This document shows positions 18,701 to 28,017 of a stretch of DNA of 64,000 nucleotides, one piece after another. Made by a program: the position numbers and the translations under genes. Numbering within the stretch: position 1 is the stretch's first letter; every line of letters begins with the position of its first letter. Source of the DNA: Mesorhizobium_K sp040049215 (lineage in GTDB: Bacteria > Pseudomonadota > Alphaproteobacteria > Rhizobiales > Rhizobiaceae); assembly GCF_040049215.1 (NCBI RefSeq), contig NZ_JBDZDN010000001.1, positions 434,001-498,000 of the forward strand. Reading direction: 5' to 3'. Under the pieces are notes generated by a model. It was not told the origin of the DNA. It saw only the letters and a program-made list of their open reading frames with translations, and ran no database searches.

Positions 18701-21626
18701 ACGCGTAGATGCCTCTCGAATTCAAGGACGTCACGTTGCCGATGCTCTCGACGGTCGCGTTGCCATCGGCTTGCGCGAACAGACCGAAGTTGGCTGCATT
18801 GACCGTGCCCTCGGAGATGATGGTGGCGATGCCGTTTTCGCTGAATGCGTAAATGCCCCTCGAGTTCGCGGAGGTGATATCGCCGAAACTTTCCACCCTG
18901 GCCTCGCCATCAGCCCTTGCCTGGATGGCCTCTGCGGGGCTCGTCACATCGCCCGTCTGGTTGACGATTGCGGTGTGGCCGGCGCCAAGAGCTTCCGCAT
19001 AGATGCCGCGGTTGTTGGTTGATTCAACGTTGCCTTCATGCGTTATCGTCACGTTGCCGTCGTTGGCGACACCCGCAATGCCAGCGGCGACCGATTGGAC
19101 GTCGCCATCCGCTTCGATGACCACATTGCCCTGGCCCGCGACCTGCCCCCATATGCCGGCCATGCCGGCGGTGACCTTGCCATCGATTGTGATGGAGGCG
19201 TCGCCCGTGCCAGCGACATAGGCCTGGACGCCATTGTGGGTCGTCGAGATGACGTCGCCCGTCTGGTCGACGGAAGCATCGCCATTATTGGCGTAGGCAT
19301 AGATAGCGTCCTGGAACGCGCTCACTTTGCCATGCACGGTGATCGAGGCGTTGCCGGTGCCGCCCGCATGTGCGTGAACGCCATTGAGAAACTCGGAGGT
19401 AACGTCGCCGGTCTGGATCACGGTGGCGGCGCCGTCGCCGCTATAGGCATAGATGGCGTCGTTGATCGATGTCACCGTCCCCTGCGAATCGATGAACGCA
19501 AACCCCGGTCCGCTCGTCATCGCGAAAATCCCGCGATTGCCTCCCGAGACATCGCCGAGGCTGGTGATCGAGGCATTCCCGGTACTCGTGGAGGCGTGGA
19601 GGCCGTCATTCGAACCGCCCTGGACATCTCCGTTCGTCTCGATGGTCGCGCCGGTCGCACCCCGGGCGAAAATTCCCATATTGCCGCCGGTAACGTCGCC
19701 TATCGAATCGACACTCGCCGCGCCGCCGTTCGAAACGGCGTGGATACCGTCGTTGGTTTCGCCAAACACGTCACCACGACTTAACACGCTTGCCGCGTCG
19801 CCTGCGCCGAATGCCACCGCATGCAGTCCCATCCGTCTTGCGACGGTGTCACCGTAGACCTCTATTTCGGCACTGCCGCCTGTCGAGAAGGCATGCGCGC
19901 CGGTGCCCTCGCGAGAAGTTACGTCTCCGACATGCTTGATCGACGCGTCGCCCGATCCGGCGGTCACCTGGGCGAGAAGGCCGTGCGTGTAGGCGTCGAC
20001 ATCGCCCTTGGAATCGATCGTCGCGTTGCCGCCGTTGGTCGTGTTGTAGACACCCGCCTCGATGCCGGGCCCAAATTCCGAATAGACATCGCCGCGCACC
20101 GTGGCCGAGGCGTTGCCACCGTCGCCACCCACTACGAGCGCCTGCACGCCTGCGGTCTTGCCGGACGCATCGCCGTAAAGCTCGACCGTGGCGTTGCCTG
20201 TTCCGGTGTAGGCCTGGATGGCGAAGGCTGTCTCACTGGTGACATCGCCCCAATGCTTGACGGTCGCATCGCCCGAGTTCGTATAAGCGGTGATGCCGAT
20301 CACCTGGGCGTCGACGTCACCCTCGCTGATGACGGACGCGCCTCCGGTGTTCGAATAGGCCACGATGCCGTTCGCATCCTGGACCGTGACGTCGCCATAC
20401 TGCTCGACCGTGGCGCCCGTCGTACCTTGTGCATGAATGCCGTTCACCCGCGCGATTACGTCGCCTTCGGAATAGATGGAGGCCGTTCCGTTCGGGGTGA
20501 TGGCTATGATACCACGCACGTTGGCATCCACGTCTCCGTGCGAGATGACTGTGGCGTTGCCTGCTACGGTGACGAGGGAAAAGATACCGTCGTTGCCATC
20601 GTTGTTCTCGTCGCCGGTGGTGACATCACCCCAACTGTCGATCGATGCGCCTGTAGCGCCGATCGCAAACAGACCCTGATTGGCGGCCTGAATGTCGCCG
20701 CGGGAGAAGATCGAGGCCGATCCGGTCTGGCTTTGCACGTTGATGGCGTCGATGTCGCGCGAAGTGACGTCGCCATAACTCTCCACCGAAGCCGCCCCGT
20801 TGGCCCGGACGAAGATCGCGCGGTCCTCGGCGTCGGTGTCGCCCACGCGCACGACCGTCACCGTCGCGCCCGCGCCCGTCGCCTCGGCGTCGATTGCGTC
20901 GCCGCTCGAGGTACGAATGTACCCTTCGCTGTCGATATCGATGGAACCGCTGGCCGACTGCGCGAAGATCGCCTGGTTTACCGAATCGATCCTGCCCACA
21001 TGATCGATTTCGATGTTGCCGTCGGCAATCGCACTTATGCCCCGGTTCTGAGCTTGGCGAATCCTGCCCTCGTAATCGATTTCGATGCTGCCGCTCGGCG
21101 CATAGGCGTTGATGGCTGCTTCCGTCGAATTGTAGATGAGCCCCTCGGCGTCGATCGCAACGTCGCCGCCTGTCGAATGGGCGTTGATTCCACGGAAGGC
21201 GTCGAAGATGTCACCGTCGTGATTAATGGTCACATTGCCGGGGGCCACCCCCAGCACGCCATCGCCCTCTCCGGTGATCCAGATAGAGTCGCCGCCGAGG
21301 TTGCTGTTGATCTCGACGGTGGTGTCGCCGCTGAACAGAATCCCGTTTGTGTCGAAGTCCGGCGTAATGTCGCCATCAAGATCGAAAACATTGAGGACGG
21401 TAGAGGCTGCAGGGAAATCGTCGCCCGAAGCGATCCCTTCTGACTGGTCTCCGGTGCAGGTCGACGTCGCGCCTATGGTTTGACAGGCGTCCGGATCGGC
21501 GAAGGCGGGGCCAAAAACACCGAACAGCGCGCCCGCCAGTGCAGTTGTAGCTAGGAGACTGAGCTTTGGTGTTCTGTTGTTTGCCGCGCACGTAAAGAAC
21601 ACGCCGCGATTGAACTTCTTGGCCAT
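15714..21626 (-). CDS. giant autotransporter (type Va) with beta-helix repeat passenger
   Basis: 1970 residues. A long N-terminal signal ends at GPAFADP. From about residue 80 to 1440 the passenger is built of roughly 20-25-residue degenerate units of the form GDVxSxxxxGIxAxxxxGxAxVxS, a pattern expected for a right-handed beta-helix. A non-repetitive stretch follows. The last ~280 residues form an autotransporter beta-barrel (strands such as FGFGLGYEHGES, YYIKPMAEAAATF) ending in the outer-membrane signature LSYAF. It probably exposes the passenger on the surface as an adhesin or similar. The 276 bases upstream hold no gene and should carry its promoter. Confidence 0.88.
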   Translation of the reverse strand: MAKKFNRGVFFTCAANNRTPKLSLLATTALAGALFGVFGPAFADPDACQTIGATSTCTGDQSEGIASGDDFPAASTVLNVFDLDGDITPDFDTNGILFSGDTTVEINSNLGGDSIWITGEGDGVLGVAPGNVTINHDGDIFDAFRGINAHSTGGDVAIDAEGLIYNSTEAAINAYAPSGSIEIDYEGRIRQAQNRGISAIADGNIEIDHVGRIDSVNQAIFAQSASGSIDIDSEGYIRTSSGDAIDAEATGAGATVTVVRVGDTDAEDRAIFVRANGAASVESYGDVTSRDIDAINVQSQTGSASIFSRGDIQAANQGLFAIGATGASIDSWGDVTTGDENNDGNDGIFSLVTVAGNATVISHGDVDANVRGIIAITPNGTASIYSEGDVIARVNGIHAQGTTGATVEQYGDVTVQDANGIVAYSNTGGASVISEGDVDAQVIGITAYTNSGDATVKHWGDVTSETAFAIQAYTGTGNATVELYGDASGKTAGVQALVVGGDGGNASATVRGDVYSEFGPGIEAGVYNTTNGGNATIDSKGDVDAYTHGLLAQVTAGSGDASIKHVGDVTSREGTGAHAFSTGGSAEIEVYGDTVARRMGLHAVAFGAGDAASVLSRGDVFGETNDGIHAVSNGGAASVDSIGDVTGGNMGIFARGATGATIETNGDVQGGSNDGLHASTSTGNASITSLGDVSGGNRGIFAMTSGPGFAFIDSQGTVTSINDAIYAYSGDGAATVIQTGDVTSEFLNGVHAHAGGTGNASITVHGKVSAFQDAIYAYANNGDASVDQTGDVISTTHNGVQAYVAGTGDASITIDGKVTAGMAGIWGQVAGQGNVVIEADGDVQSVAAGIAGVANDGNVTITHEGNVESTNNRGIYAEALGAGHTAIVNQTGDVTSPAEAIQARADGEARVESFGDITSANSRGIYAFSENGIATIISEGTVNAANFGLFAQADGNATVESIGNVTSLNSRGIYAFSENGIASIDSEGDISSVDIGLFAQGETGAIIHSQGNVTTSSAEAIFALNDGPGNAEVYSTGDVVANGGRGIVALNNSPGAAYIESIGDVDTYETAIQAFTTNGAATVYSTGDVTSENGMGIQSQTTTGGNAFVRSIGEIEAYQQGILAFAGGAGNSATVEQEGDVTSENSRGIEAHSLAGSASILSSGKVDAYQEGLQAFGGNGSATIIHVGNVLSENSNGVNSLSYGNGASSSVTLTGEVDGRQHGIQSIAFGNAGSSASVWSRGDVTAEIGFGILVQAAAAGAGTATIDSIGDVSARQVAVFANSYGNASVTYSGDASSEENDAIFAQSANGTATINSSGSASGARNGIFAIAESDVTITHVGSATTSSNERAIHGQSANGNVKIDVDGHIYVDGTGGDSDAIFALSPNGYSEVFVRAGSLVTGGDDAAASFGVEFGDAVGPNTLSNYGEINDANGGKTIGGGSAAEIVYNYGLVDGDFYLGAGANRFDNLFGGTTYFKAFSSVGAGNDFNNLGLVSPFGEMTIGSSVLEGNFNQSGTGVFLADLDLDAGTADYLDVTGNVGAGGEVAAYVTNLGTSVGPFGPTTIINSNGAVTDNGIVGAEQGALSVDVSTTATTVDINVAIDFGGFGNLSGNQATLGDYFQSLFEETVPGGLTPEQEAFYLGLLNIGDLAAYKDGLNQLSPEAANAGVMATFSAAESFASNLFSCRQRDGAYKYIAEGSCAWAAVSGRAAEHDGGSGGLDIDDNAFTISGGAQYKAEGDWAFGFGLGYEHGESDAGTSAELDRDLFNFGLVAKGQFDNLLVGAALTGGVGNIDSTRHLTIPVVADAEADRTIGYGAITGRAAYLFDMNTYYIKPMAEAAATFVSAEGYTETGAGVANQTVSSTDEVVGRGSLSVELGGQFGEPDGVLFRPFVSGGVTFLTDSEIDVEAGFPGLGDGTVTLTTDPDDIYADVRAGVDILGVSGWTGRLEYDGRFSSDNQLHSGIAKLSYAF

Positions 21627-21902
21627 GCGACCCCCGGAAAAAGAAAGCAGCTTGAAGTACCTAGCTCAACAGATCGCCCAACACCGAACGCAATGCTTGG
21701 TCAAATTGAATGCCGCGCCTCATTCCCGAATAGCGCAACCACAGGATATCGCGGGGTGCCGTTGGGGCAAGTCCACCGCTAGAAGTTTCGTTCCCGCGTT
21801 AGATTTTCCGCATGAATACCAGTGGACTGTTGCATTTGCGCATCAAAGTTGAACCACTAACTCCATACCCGACACGCAGCGTCGACGAATCGCGAGGGCC
21901 TT

Positions 21903-24587
21903 TCAGGTCTTGTTAACCGGAGGTATTGGCCTGCCAAGGCCCGAAAAATCGGCGCCTGCACCGGCAAATGCCGCCGCGGATGGAACGACATCAGGACGAC
22001 CGAGACGCAGGCGGTTGTGGTCGGCATCGGATGCCAGAATATGGGCATCGGCGGCAAAGTCGAAATCTTGTCTCGCTATCACAGGCGATGATGCGGTGCC
22101 GGCCTGAGTCCCTCTCGAACCCATGACCCATCGATACAAGCGCCGAGGAAGACTTGCCTTGGGACGAACAGGGGTGAGGTCGGCTATTCTATAGCGGTAG
22201 CTGCGCGGCGACGTTTCACTGTCATTCGGATAAAGGATGCGCTCCTCGGCCACCTTTTCGATGCGAACAGTGCGCGAGCGGCTTTCCCCGTCTGCGCCGA
22301 CGTTGACAACGAACGAGCCGCCGACGTTCAACGGCTGGAAGGCGATCATTGTTTCCGCAACCGAACTTCGACGATGTCCCTGCAGAATGACCGGCTGGAG
22401 GCTATGTGACTGACGCTCGGCGGCTCCGTCACTGCCGGTGGGGCTGGTGCGGGGCCACGCCAGGCCGGCCTCCTGCCATCCCACCGCCGCTTGAGAGCCT
22501 CGAAAGCGGAATAATCGTGCCAGTGCAGTGAACGGCGTCCCGAACTCGGCGCTGTGGTGTAGGAAGTCGCGGTGCCAGCTGACAGCGTAAAGACATGCTT
22601 CGATTTCGCGGCGCCGTTCCGGCCGGACGTCAATCGGCAGGAATGGATCGCCGGGCGAGCGCGGTTTCAGGAGGCGTACGCAAACTGGACCGGTGGGAAG
22701 AAATATCGTCGCAGCAAGAGGAAACCGGAAGCGATCCAGCCGCCGCCGCAGAGCGCGCGGAAAGCGAATCTCGGTACCGGACAGCCGCTCCGCGACGCCT
22801 AGAGCCTTACTTTCGCCGATCTGTATTTCCACCGGCACAAGGCAGCGGAATGCGTAGTCGTCACGCGAATGGCGCGCATTCCGAACGACTTTGAAGACGA
22901 CGAATATCCCCCGCAGGGCGTTGATCAGCGCCCAGAATCCAGCAACGAGGACAAGGTCGAGTGTATAGCCGGTCGTAAGCGGCTGGAACCAGTCGATCGG
23001 CTTCGCCGGCACGGTAAACAAGGGCGGAGGTGGAGCTACGGCGACTGCGTCCGCGCCCCCAGCCGCGACATCCTGGCCAGGACTCACAAGGCCGACCGCG
23101 ATTGCCTGGACTTCGCTGGCCAGCCAGTTCCATCGCGAGACGATAGCCTGACCGTCCGGAATTCGTTCCAGGAGCACGCCGATGAGGGGGCCGGTGGCGA
23201 AGTCGCCAGCTAGCCGCCATACCCCCAAAGTCAACGCGGTCAGACTGAGCACGATCACCGCCAGCTGCGGCGCCAACAGCGCCCAATCCACACGGCCCTT
23301 CACGTTCTTCCGGGAAGATCGCCAAACCAGCTTGTCCTTGAACAACGCCACCGACGAGATGATGTGGACCGGCCAGCGGATCATGGCGAAGATCTCGTTG
23401 GTCCAATAACGTGAGAACCCGCATCCGATCTCCTGCATGAGTGCATAGGTCCAGAGCGGAAAGCTCAGGACGACAAGCACATTGAAGACCGAGATGTCGA
23501 ACGGCGCGATGCCGAATATCAGGGCGATACTCGGCACAAGAAAGACCAGCAATTGCTGCCATCCTTCGAGGTAGATCAGGCCGAGAAACAAATACGACAG
23601 GCGCTGGCCGATGGTCAGGCCTTTGCAGAAGAAGACGTTCTCGATGCGCAGGGCATGGATGTTGCCGTGTCCGTAGCGCTGTCTCGTGCGGTAGTAGTCG
23701 GCAAGATCCGCGGCCGCGATCCCATAGGCGATCGGCTCGTTGAGAAACGGCGCGCTGAAGCCTCGCTTGTGCAGCTTGAGCGAGGTGTGGACATCCTCGG
23801 TCACCGTCTCGGTCGGGAATCCACCGATCACATCGAGCGCGGAACGCCGGTAGACGACGGAAGTACCGGCGCACGACGCCGCGTCGAAGAAGTCGCGGCC
23901 CGGCTGGCTGATGTTGTAGAAGAATGATTGGTCGTGCCAGAGACCTCCGTTCTTCTCGTTGTTGGAATATTGCAGAGCATCGATGTTGAAATAGTCCTGC
24001 GGCGTCTGCACCATCGCCACTTTGGGATCGGTGAAGAAGCCCAGCGTCAAATCGAGCGCGTGCGGCTGCGGGATGTGGTCGGCGTCGAAAACGGCTACAA
24101 AATCGCCCTTTATCGCCTTCAGGGCGTGGTTCAGATTCCCGGCCTTCGCATGGTCGTTTGTCTGCCGCGCCAGATAGTGGCAACCGAGTTCCGTAGCCAA
24201 AGCGCGAAGCTCCGGTCGCTTCGCATCATCCAGAAGCCATGTCTCATGCGGATAGCGGATGGCGCATGCACCTTCCACGGTTCGTCGCACCATATCCAGC
24301 GGCTCCTTAAATACCGGAATAAGGACGTCGACCTTCAGGCCCGGCGGAGCGGGAACTGGCTCGCGATGGCGATAATTCCAGGAAACGAATACTGCAAGTA
24401 CGCCGAGTACGACTGCGAACACGTCGGCGACAAAATACATGGTCGACAAAACCATGGCGTGTTCGTTGAAAATCGTCAGCCGCCAGGCAAGGTAGAGTAG
24501 AGAAGATAAAATATACGCGAGCCCCGCGATGCGCCGGATGTGCCTGCGCTTGGTGAAACGCTCTACCATTCGCGCGCTTTGCGACAT
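21903..24587 (-). CDS. membrane family-2 glycosyltransferase (cellulose synthase-like)
   Basis: 894 residues. Two N-terminal transmembrane segments, then a GT-A domain: KVDVLIPVFKEPLDMV, Asp in TWLLDDAKRP, VAVFDADHIPQ (DxD), and the acceptor acid TETVTEDVHTS. The position of the usual QxxRW is TRQRYGHGN, an atypical variant. At least four more membrane helices follow (for example LLVFLVPSIALIFGIAPF). A C-terminal region (RDDYAFRCLVPVEI...) looks like a divergent PilZ domain, so c-di-GMP control is possible but unproven. It should synthesise and export a beta-glycan. Next gene in the same direction is the autotransporter. Confidence 0.8.
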   Translation of the reverse strand: MSQSARMVERFTKRRHIRRIAGLAYILSSLLYLAWRLTIFNEHAMVLSTMYFVADVFAVVLGVLAVFVSWNYRHREPVPAPPGLKVDVLIPVFKEPLDMVRRTVEGACAIRYPHETWLLDDAKRPELRALATELGCHYLARQTNDHAKAGNLNHALKAIKGDFVAVFDADHIPQPHALDLTLGFFTDPKVAMVQTPQDYFNIDALQYSNNEKNGGLWHDQSFFYNISQPGRDFFDAASCAGTSVVYRRSALDVIGGFPTETVTEDVHTSLKLHKRGFSAPFLNEPIAYGIAAADLADYYRTRQRYGHGNIHALRIENVFFCKGLTIGQRLSYLFLGLIYLEGWQQLLVFLVPSIALIFGIAPFDISVFNVLVVLSFPLWTYALMQEIGCGFSRYWTNEIFAMIRWPVHIISSVALFKDKLVWRSSRKNVKGRVDWALLAPQLAVIVLSLTALTLGVWRLAGDFATGPLIGVLLERIPDGQAIVSRWNWLASEVQAIAVGLVSPGQDVAAGGADAVAVAPPPPLFTVPAKPIDWFQPLTTGYTLDLVLVAGFWALINALRGIFVVFKVVRNARHSRDDYAFRCLVPVEIQIGESKALGVAERLSGTEIRFPRALRRRLDRFRFPLAATIFLPTGPVCVRLLKPRSPGDPFLPIDVRPERRREIEACLYAVSWHRDFLHHSAEFGTPFTALARLFRFRGSQAAVGWQEAGLAWPRTSPTGSDGAAERQSHSLQPVILQGHRRSSVAETMIAFQPLNVGGSFVVNVGADGESRSRTVRIEKVAEERILYPNDSETSPRSYRYRIADLTPVRPKASLPRRLYRWVMGSRGTQAGTASSPVIARQDFDFAADAHILASDADHNRLRLGRPDVVPSAAAFAGAGADFSGLGRPIPPVNKT

Positions 24588-24762
24588 CCCAGCCCCGAAG
24601 ATAGTTCCCTTAGGTCATTCCACGAACGCGGCTTCGATCAATGCTGCAAGCGAAATGGTTTGAAGTTCATACAATTGAGCCTCGAATGTTGCCAAATTAC
24701 AACTCGTGAGCGACCCCTAGCGAAGCCGCTTTCTTCGTTTGCCGATAGACACATCGAAGGCC

Positions 24763-25389
24763 TCAGAGTCCGAGGTCGGTGAGCGCCTTGTCGATGCCAG
24801 GGATGTCCACGGAGAACTGGACAATCTTCCCGTCGACGAGCGTTATGTCGATCTTGGCCTTCTTTGCCGTTTTCATTTGCCCGACAAGGCTGTTTGTAAG
24901 GTCCAGCGAGGCCTTACAACCTTTCTTCGTGCACGAAACATAGTCCGCCTTGACCGGTTTGCTCTCCTCGAACGCCACCGCTATGCCAGGCTGGATGCTC
25001 ACATCGGTGGGGGTTAGAAACTCTGCAAGCGGCTTGCCCGCGGCGTTGCGGCCCATCAGCCAGACAAGAACAACGGCATTGTTCTGTTTGTTGATGACCC
25101 GGAAGCTCGCGCTGCACATCTTGGCGGGCGCAGCGCCGCCCTCATTGCAGGTCACCGTCCACCCCTCGTGAACGGTTGTTGTCGTGACGGTGGTTGAGGT
25201 GTTGCCTTCCGCGCTTTTGCGCGTTTCCTTGGCCGCAGCCTGCGCCACTTTCACCTCGGCGGGCCTATCCCGAACTGTTTCGGCAGGAGCAATCGAAGTG
25301 CCGAGCGCGCCTGAAATGGCAATGGCGCCCAGAGCAGCCACGCCCACCACTGCAGCCAAGAAAAGACGCCCCGACTTCGTGCCTCTCAT
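24763..25389 (-). CDS. invasion-associated locus B (IalB) family protein
   Basis: 208 residues from the ATG at 25389, preceded by AGGGGG; an ATG at 25410 is also in frame. A signal/anchor segment (LFLAAVVGVAALGAIAISGA) precedes a low-complexity linker and the IalB domain: WTVTCNEGG, ASFRVINKQNNAVVLVWLMG, FEESKPVKADYVSCTKKGC. IalB-type proteins are periplasmic or envelope proteins of unclear biochemical role, abundant in rhizobia. Confidence 0.85.
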   Translation of the reverse strand: MRGTKSGRLFLAAVVGVAALGAIAISGALGTSIAPAETVRDRPAEVKVAQAAAKETRKSAEGNTSTTVTTTTVHEGWTVTCNEGGAAPAKMCSASFRVINKQNNAVVLVWLMGRNAAGKPLAEFLTPTDVSIQPGIAVAFEESKPVKADYVSCTKKGCKASLDLTNSLVGQMKTAKKAKIDITLVDGKIVQFSVDIPGIDKALTDLGL

Positions 25390-25622
25390 CGACCATCCCC
25401 CTGAAACCATTGCCCTAGTCTAAGCGGGAGTTGGGGCGGAGTCTTGTCAAAATGAGTATCTGGGCAGAAGCGACACGCGCGAACATGATGCTTGATTTCA
25501 AACGTTTGGATACAGAAAATGCCTAACGCCTTGAGTTAGCTATCTTCGGGTTCCCTGATTTTATTGTAGCACTCGCGCCGCAAAAGCGGACGGAATCCAT
25601 GGCCCCGCGACCCTCGATTTCC

Positions 25623-26888
25623 CTACCGACCTGCGAAATAGAGCGACAGTTGCGGAAACAGGATCGTGAGCAGTAGAACCAGCAGCATCAGGCCGATGAA
25701 GGGCATGACCGCGCGGCAGACCGTTCCGAAACTCTGCTTGAAGATCGTCGCCGCAATGATGACGTTGATGGCGACCGGCGGCATCACGTAGCCGATCTGC
25801 AGGTTGACGATCACGATGATGCCGAAGTGGACCGGGTCGAACCCGTAGGCGGCGCCGAGCGGCGCCAGCAGCGGCGCCAGGATCAGGATCGCCGAACTCT
25901 CGTCCATCAGCGCGCCCGCGATCAGAAGGAGCAGGTTGACCGCGATGAGCAGCGCCCATGCCGAACCTATATAGACCTGCGCCCACTCAAGCAGCGCCTG
26001 AGGCACCCCCTCATAGTCAAGGATGACATTGAAGCTGTTTGCGAAGGCGAGCAGCGGCATCAACCCTCCGAGCAGCTTCACGGTCTCGATGCCTATCTCG
26101 TAGATCTCCTCGAACCCGAGCTCACGGTGGATGATGACCTCGACCACAAGCGCGTAGAACAGCGATAGCGCCGCAGCCTCCGTGACGGTGAAATAACCCG
26201 TGTAGATTCCCGTCAGCAAGATCACCGGCATCATGATGGCCGTGATGCCGTGGCGAAGGGCGCTCGCCACTTCGCGGAAGTCAATCGGGGTGGTAGGCAG
26301 CCTTCGCTGGCGAATGATCGTGTATATCGACAGCACCGCCACCATCGCGAGGCCAGGTCCCCATCCCGCGCGGAACATGTCCGTGACCGAGGTTTCGGTC
26401 GAGAAGCCGTAGAGGATCATAAGGATGCTGGGTGGTATGATGATGCCGAGCGTGCCTCCGGAGGCGAGAACGCCAAGGGCATAGTGCACCCCGTATCCTC
26501 TGTTCACCAGCGCTGGAAACATCAGTCCGCCGATGGCCATCATGGTGACGATGCCCGAGCCCGAGATCGAGGAGAACATGGCAAGCGCCATGATCGTGCC
26601 GACACCGAGGCCGCCGGGCAACCGGCTCGTCAGGGCGGTCATGACCCGCACCAGGCGATTGGCGATGCTGCCGCGGGACATGATCACGCCGGCGAACATG
26701 AACATCGGTATCGAAAGCAGCACCTCCCGGTCGAGCGTGAACCAGAGGTCCTGGATCATGTACTCGGCCGAACTGTTGGTCGCCAGATAGACGTGTATCA
26801 GGCCGACGATGACAGCCAGCGTCAGAATGACGTTCTGACGCAGGAAGGTCAGCAGCAGGAACAGCGGAGCCAGGGAAGCGGCGATCAT
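25623..26888 (-). CDS. TRAP transporter large permease (DctM)
   Basis: 421 residues from the ATG at 26888, which overlaps the dctQ stop by ATGA; an ORF reading further upstream is a shadow. Repeated membrane helices and the DctM signatures IPMFMFAGVIMSRG and GGTLGIIIPPSILMILYG are clear. It forms the sodium-driven uptake channel with DctQ, fed by the DctP protein at 28018. Confidence 0.93.
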   Translation of the reverse strand: MIAASLAPLFLLLTFLRQNVILTLAVIVGLIHVYLATNSSAEYMIQDLWFTLDREVLLSIPMFMFAGVIMSRGSIANRLVRVMTALTSRLPGGLGVGTIMALAMFSSISGSGIVTMMAIGGLMFPALVNRGYGVHYALGVLASGGTLGIIIPPSILMILYGFSTETSVTDMFRAGWGPGLAMVAVLSIYTIIRQRRLPTTPIDFREVASALRHGITAIMMPVILLTGIYTGYFTVTEAAALSLFYALVVEVIIHRELGFEEIYEIGIETVKLLGGLMPLLAFANSFNVILDYEGVPQALLEWAQVYIGSAWALLIAVNLLLLIAGALMDESSAILILAPLLAPLGAAYGFDPVHFGIIVIVNLQIGYVMPPVAINVIIAATIFKQSFGTVCRAVMPFIGLMLLVLLLTILFPQLSLYFAGR

Positions 26889-27400
26889 TGCACGATCTCC
26901 TGCTCTTGAGGACGCAGCGCCGGGAAGACAAAGAACAGGCCGTAGCGCAGCCCTCCCGAAATGAAGGCCCACACCAGGGCAAGCTGGAACGGCCAGACCA
27001 CGATGCCCAGCGCCACGTCCGTCTCCGCAACCATGTAGGTCTGCCACACATAGTGGGCCGCGAACCAACCGAAGGCCGCGCAGATGGCAAAGGAGAGGAG
27101 GTCGGCGAACCGGCAGACAAGGGGCCGCCAGGCGGCCGGCGTGATGCCGTCGAAGATGGTCACGCGGATATGTGCGTTGGCTGCGACGCATACGCAGAAG
27201 CCGAACAGGGCGGCAAATGCCATTCCGTAGACGGCGACGCGCAGTGATCCGAAGAGGCTGGAAAACAGCACTTCGCGTGCGAAAATGTCCGCCAGCAGGG
27301 CCGCGGCGGTTACGAAAAGCGCCGCGACGGCTATCGCCTGCTCGGTCCGCGTCAGGAGGGCGAGAAAGGCTCCCGCCAGCTGTTGTGCGCGCAGCTTCAT
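26885..27400 (-). CDS. TRAP transporter small permease (DctQ)
   Basis: 171 residues with four predicted membrane helices and the DctQ pattern ALLADIFAREVL...VAANAHIRVTIFDGI. It overlaps dctM by 4 bases, so the two are translationally coupled. Confidence 0.88.
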   Translation of the reverse strand: MKLRAQQLAGAFLALLTRTEQAIAVAALFVTAAALLADIFAREVLFSSLFGSLRVAVYGMAFAALFGFCVCVAANAHIRVTIFDGITPAAWRPLVCRFADLLSFAICAAFGWFAAHYVWQTYMVAETDVALGIVVWPFQLALVWAFISGGLRYGLFFVFPALRPQEQEIVQ

Positions 27401-27510
27401 GTCCCCCCAAGGCGCCGAAAACGTGCTCGCCCTGCTACTGTCATGGCATCCGCCTGTCGGCGCGAACAGCAGCCACTATTCATGCCTCTGCCGGCGACCG
27501 GGGCCTTCGA

Positions 27511-27939
27511 TCAGCCGCGACGATAGCCTTCGAGCACCTCGTCTGGAACATCGGCCAGGTTGATGACGATGTTGTCCGGCGTCCGGCAAGTCATCCAGAC
27601 GAGTTCGTCGGTGACGCTCATGTTCACTTCGACATGCGGCATGTGCGGCGGCACGAAGACGAAGTCGCCCTCGGTCATATCGACGTACTCAACATAGTTC
27701 TCCCCGAAATAGATCCGGCCGCTGCCCTTGAGCACATATCCACCCGTTTCGGCCTCGCCGTGATGATGCGGAAGCGAGCGGAAGCCAGGCTCGTTGCTCA
27801 CCTTGCCGAACCATATCTTCGTGGCCGGGGTGTGCTGCGGGCTGACACCGGAGATGCGGATAGCCCCGCCCGACTGCGCCGTGTTCCGGCTCTCGGCGTC
27901 CTTGCGGGTGACAACGGGCTTCAACGTCGATGCAGTCAT
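27511..27939 (-). CDS. cupin-domain protein
   Basis: 142 residues from the ATG at 27939 (MTASTLKPVV). Cupin motif 1 appears as LPHHHGEAETGGYVLKG (two histidines and Glu) and motif 2 as EGDFVFVPPHMPHVEVN, so the metal site is complete. Its position between the TRAP binding protein and the permeases suggests it handles the imported substrate or an early intermediate, perhaps as an isomerase or dioxygenase. The reaction is unknown. Confidence 0.8.
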   Translation of the reverse strand: MTASTLKPVVTRKDAESRNTAQSGGAIRISGVSPQHTPATKIWFGKVSNEPGFRSLPHHHGEAETGGYVLKGSGRIYFGENYVEYVDMTEGDFVFVPPHMPHVEVNMSVTDELVWMTCRTPDNIVINLADVPDEVLEGYRRG

Positions 27940-27967
27940 GATTGCCTCTGATATCGTGGGAACCGGT

Positions 27968-27991
27968 GAGCCGCCCCCGGAGGGCGGGCTC
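27968..27991 (-). other. intergenic hairpin after the TRAP binding-protein gene
   Basis: On the plus strand GAGCCGCCCCCGGAGGGCGG is followed by GCTC. It forms an imperfect GC stem in the 78-base gap between dctP and the cupin gene. No T-run follows in the transcribed direction, so mRNA stabilisation or attenuation is likelier than full termination. Confidence 0.45.
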
Positions 27992-28017
27992 ATGATCGTA
28001 TGGTAGTTCGGGCAGCT

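Noticed and set aside
19821..21443. A 540-residue open frame on the plus strand across the autotransporter gene
   Set aside because: It is antisense to the repeat region, has Asp/Arg-rich low-complexity sequence and no ribosome site; an effect of the repeat's codon bias.
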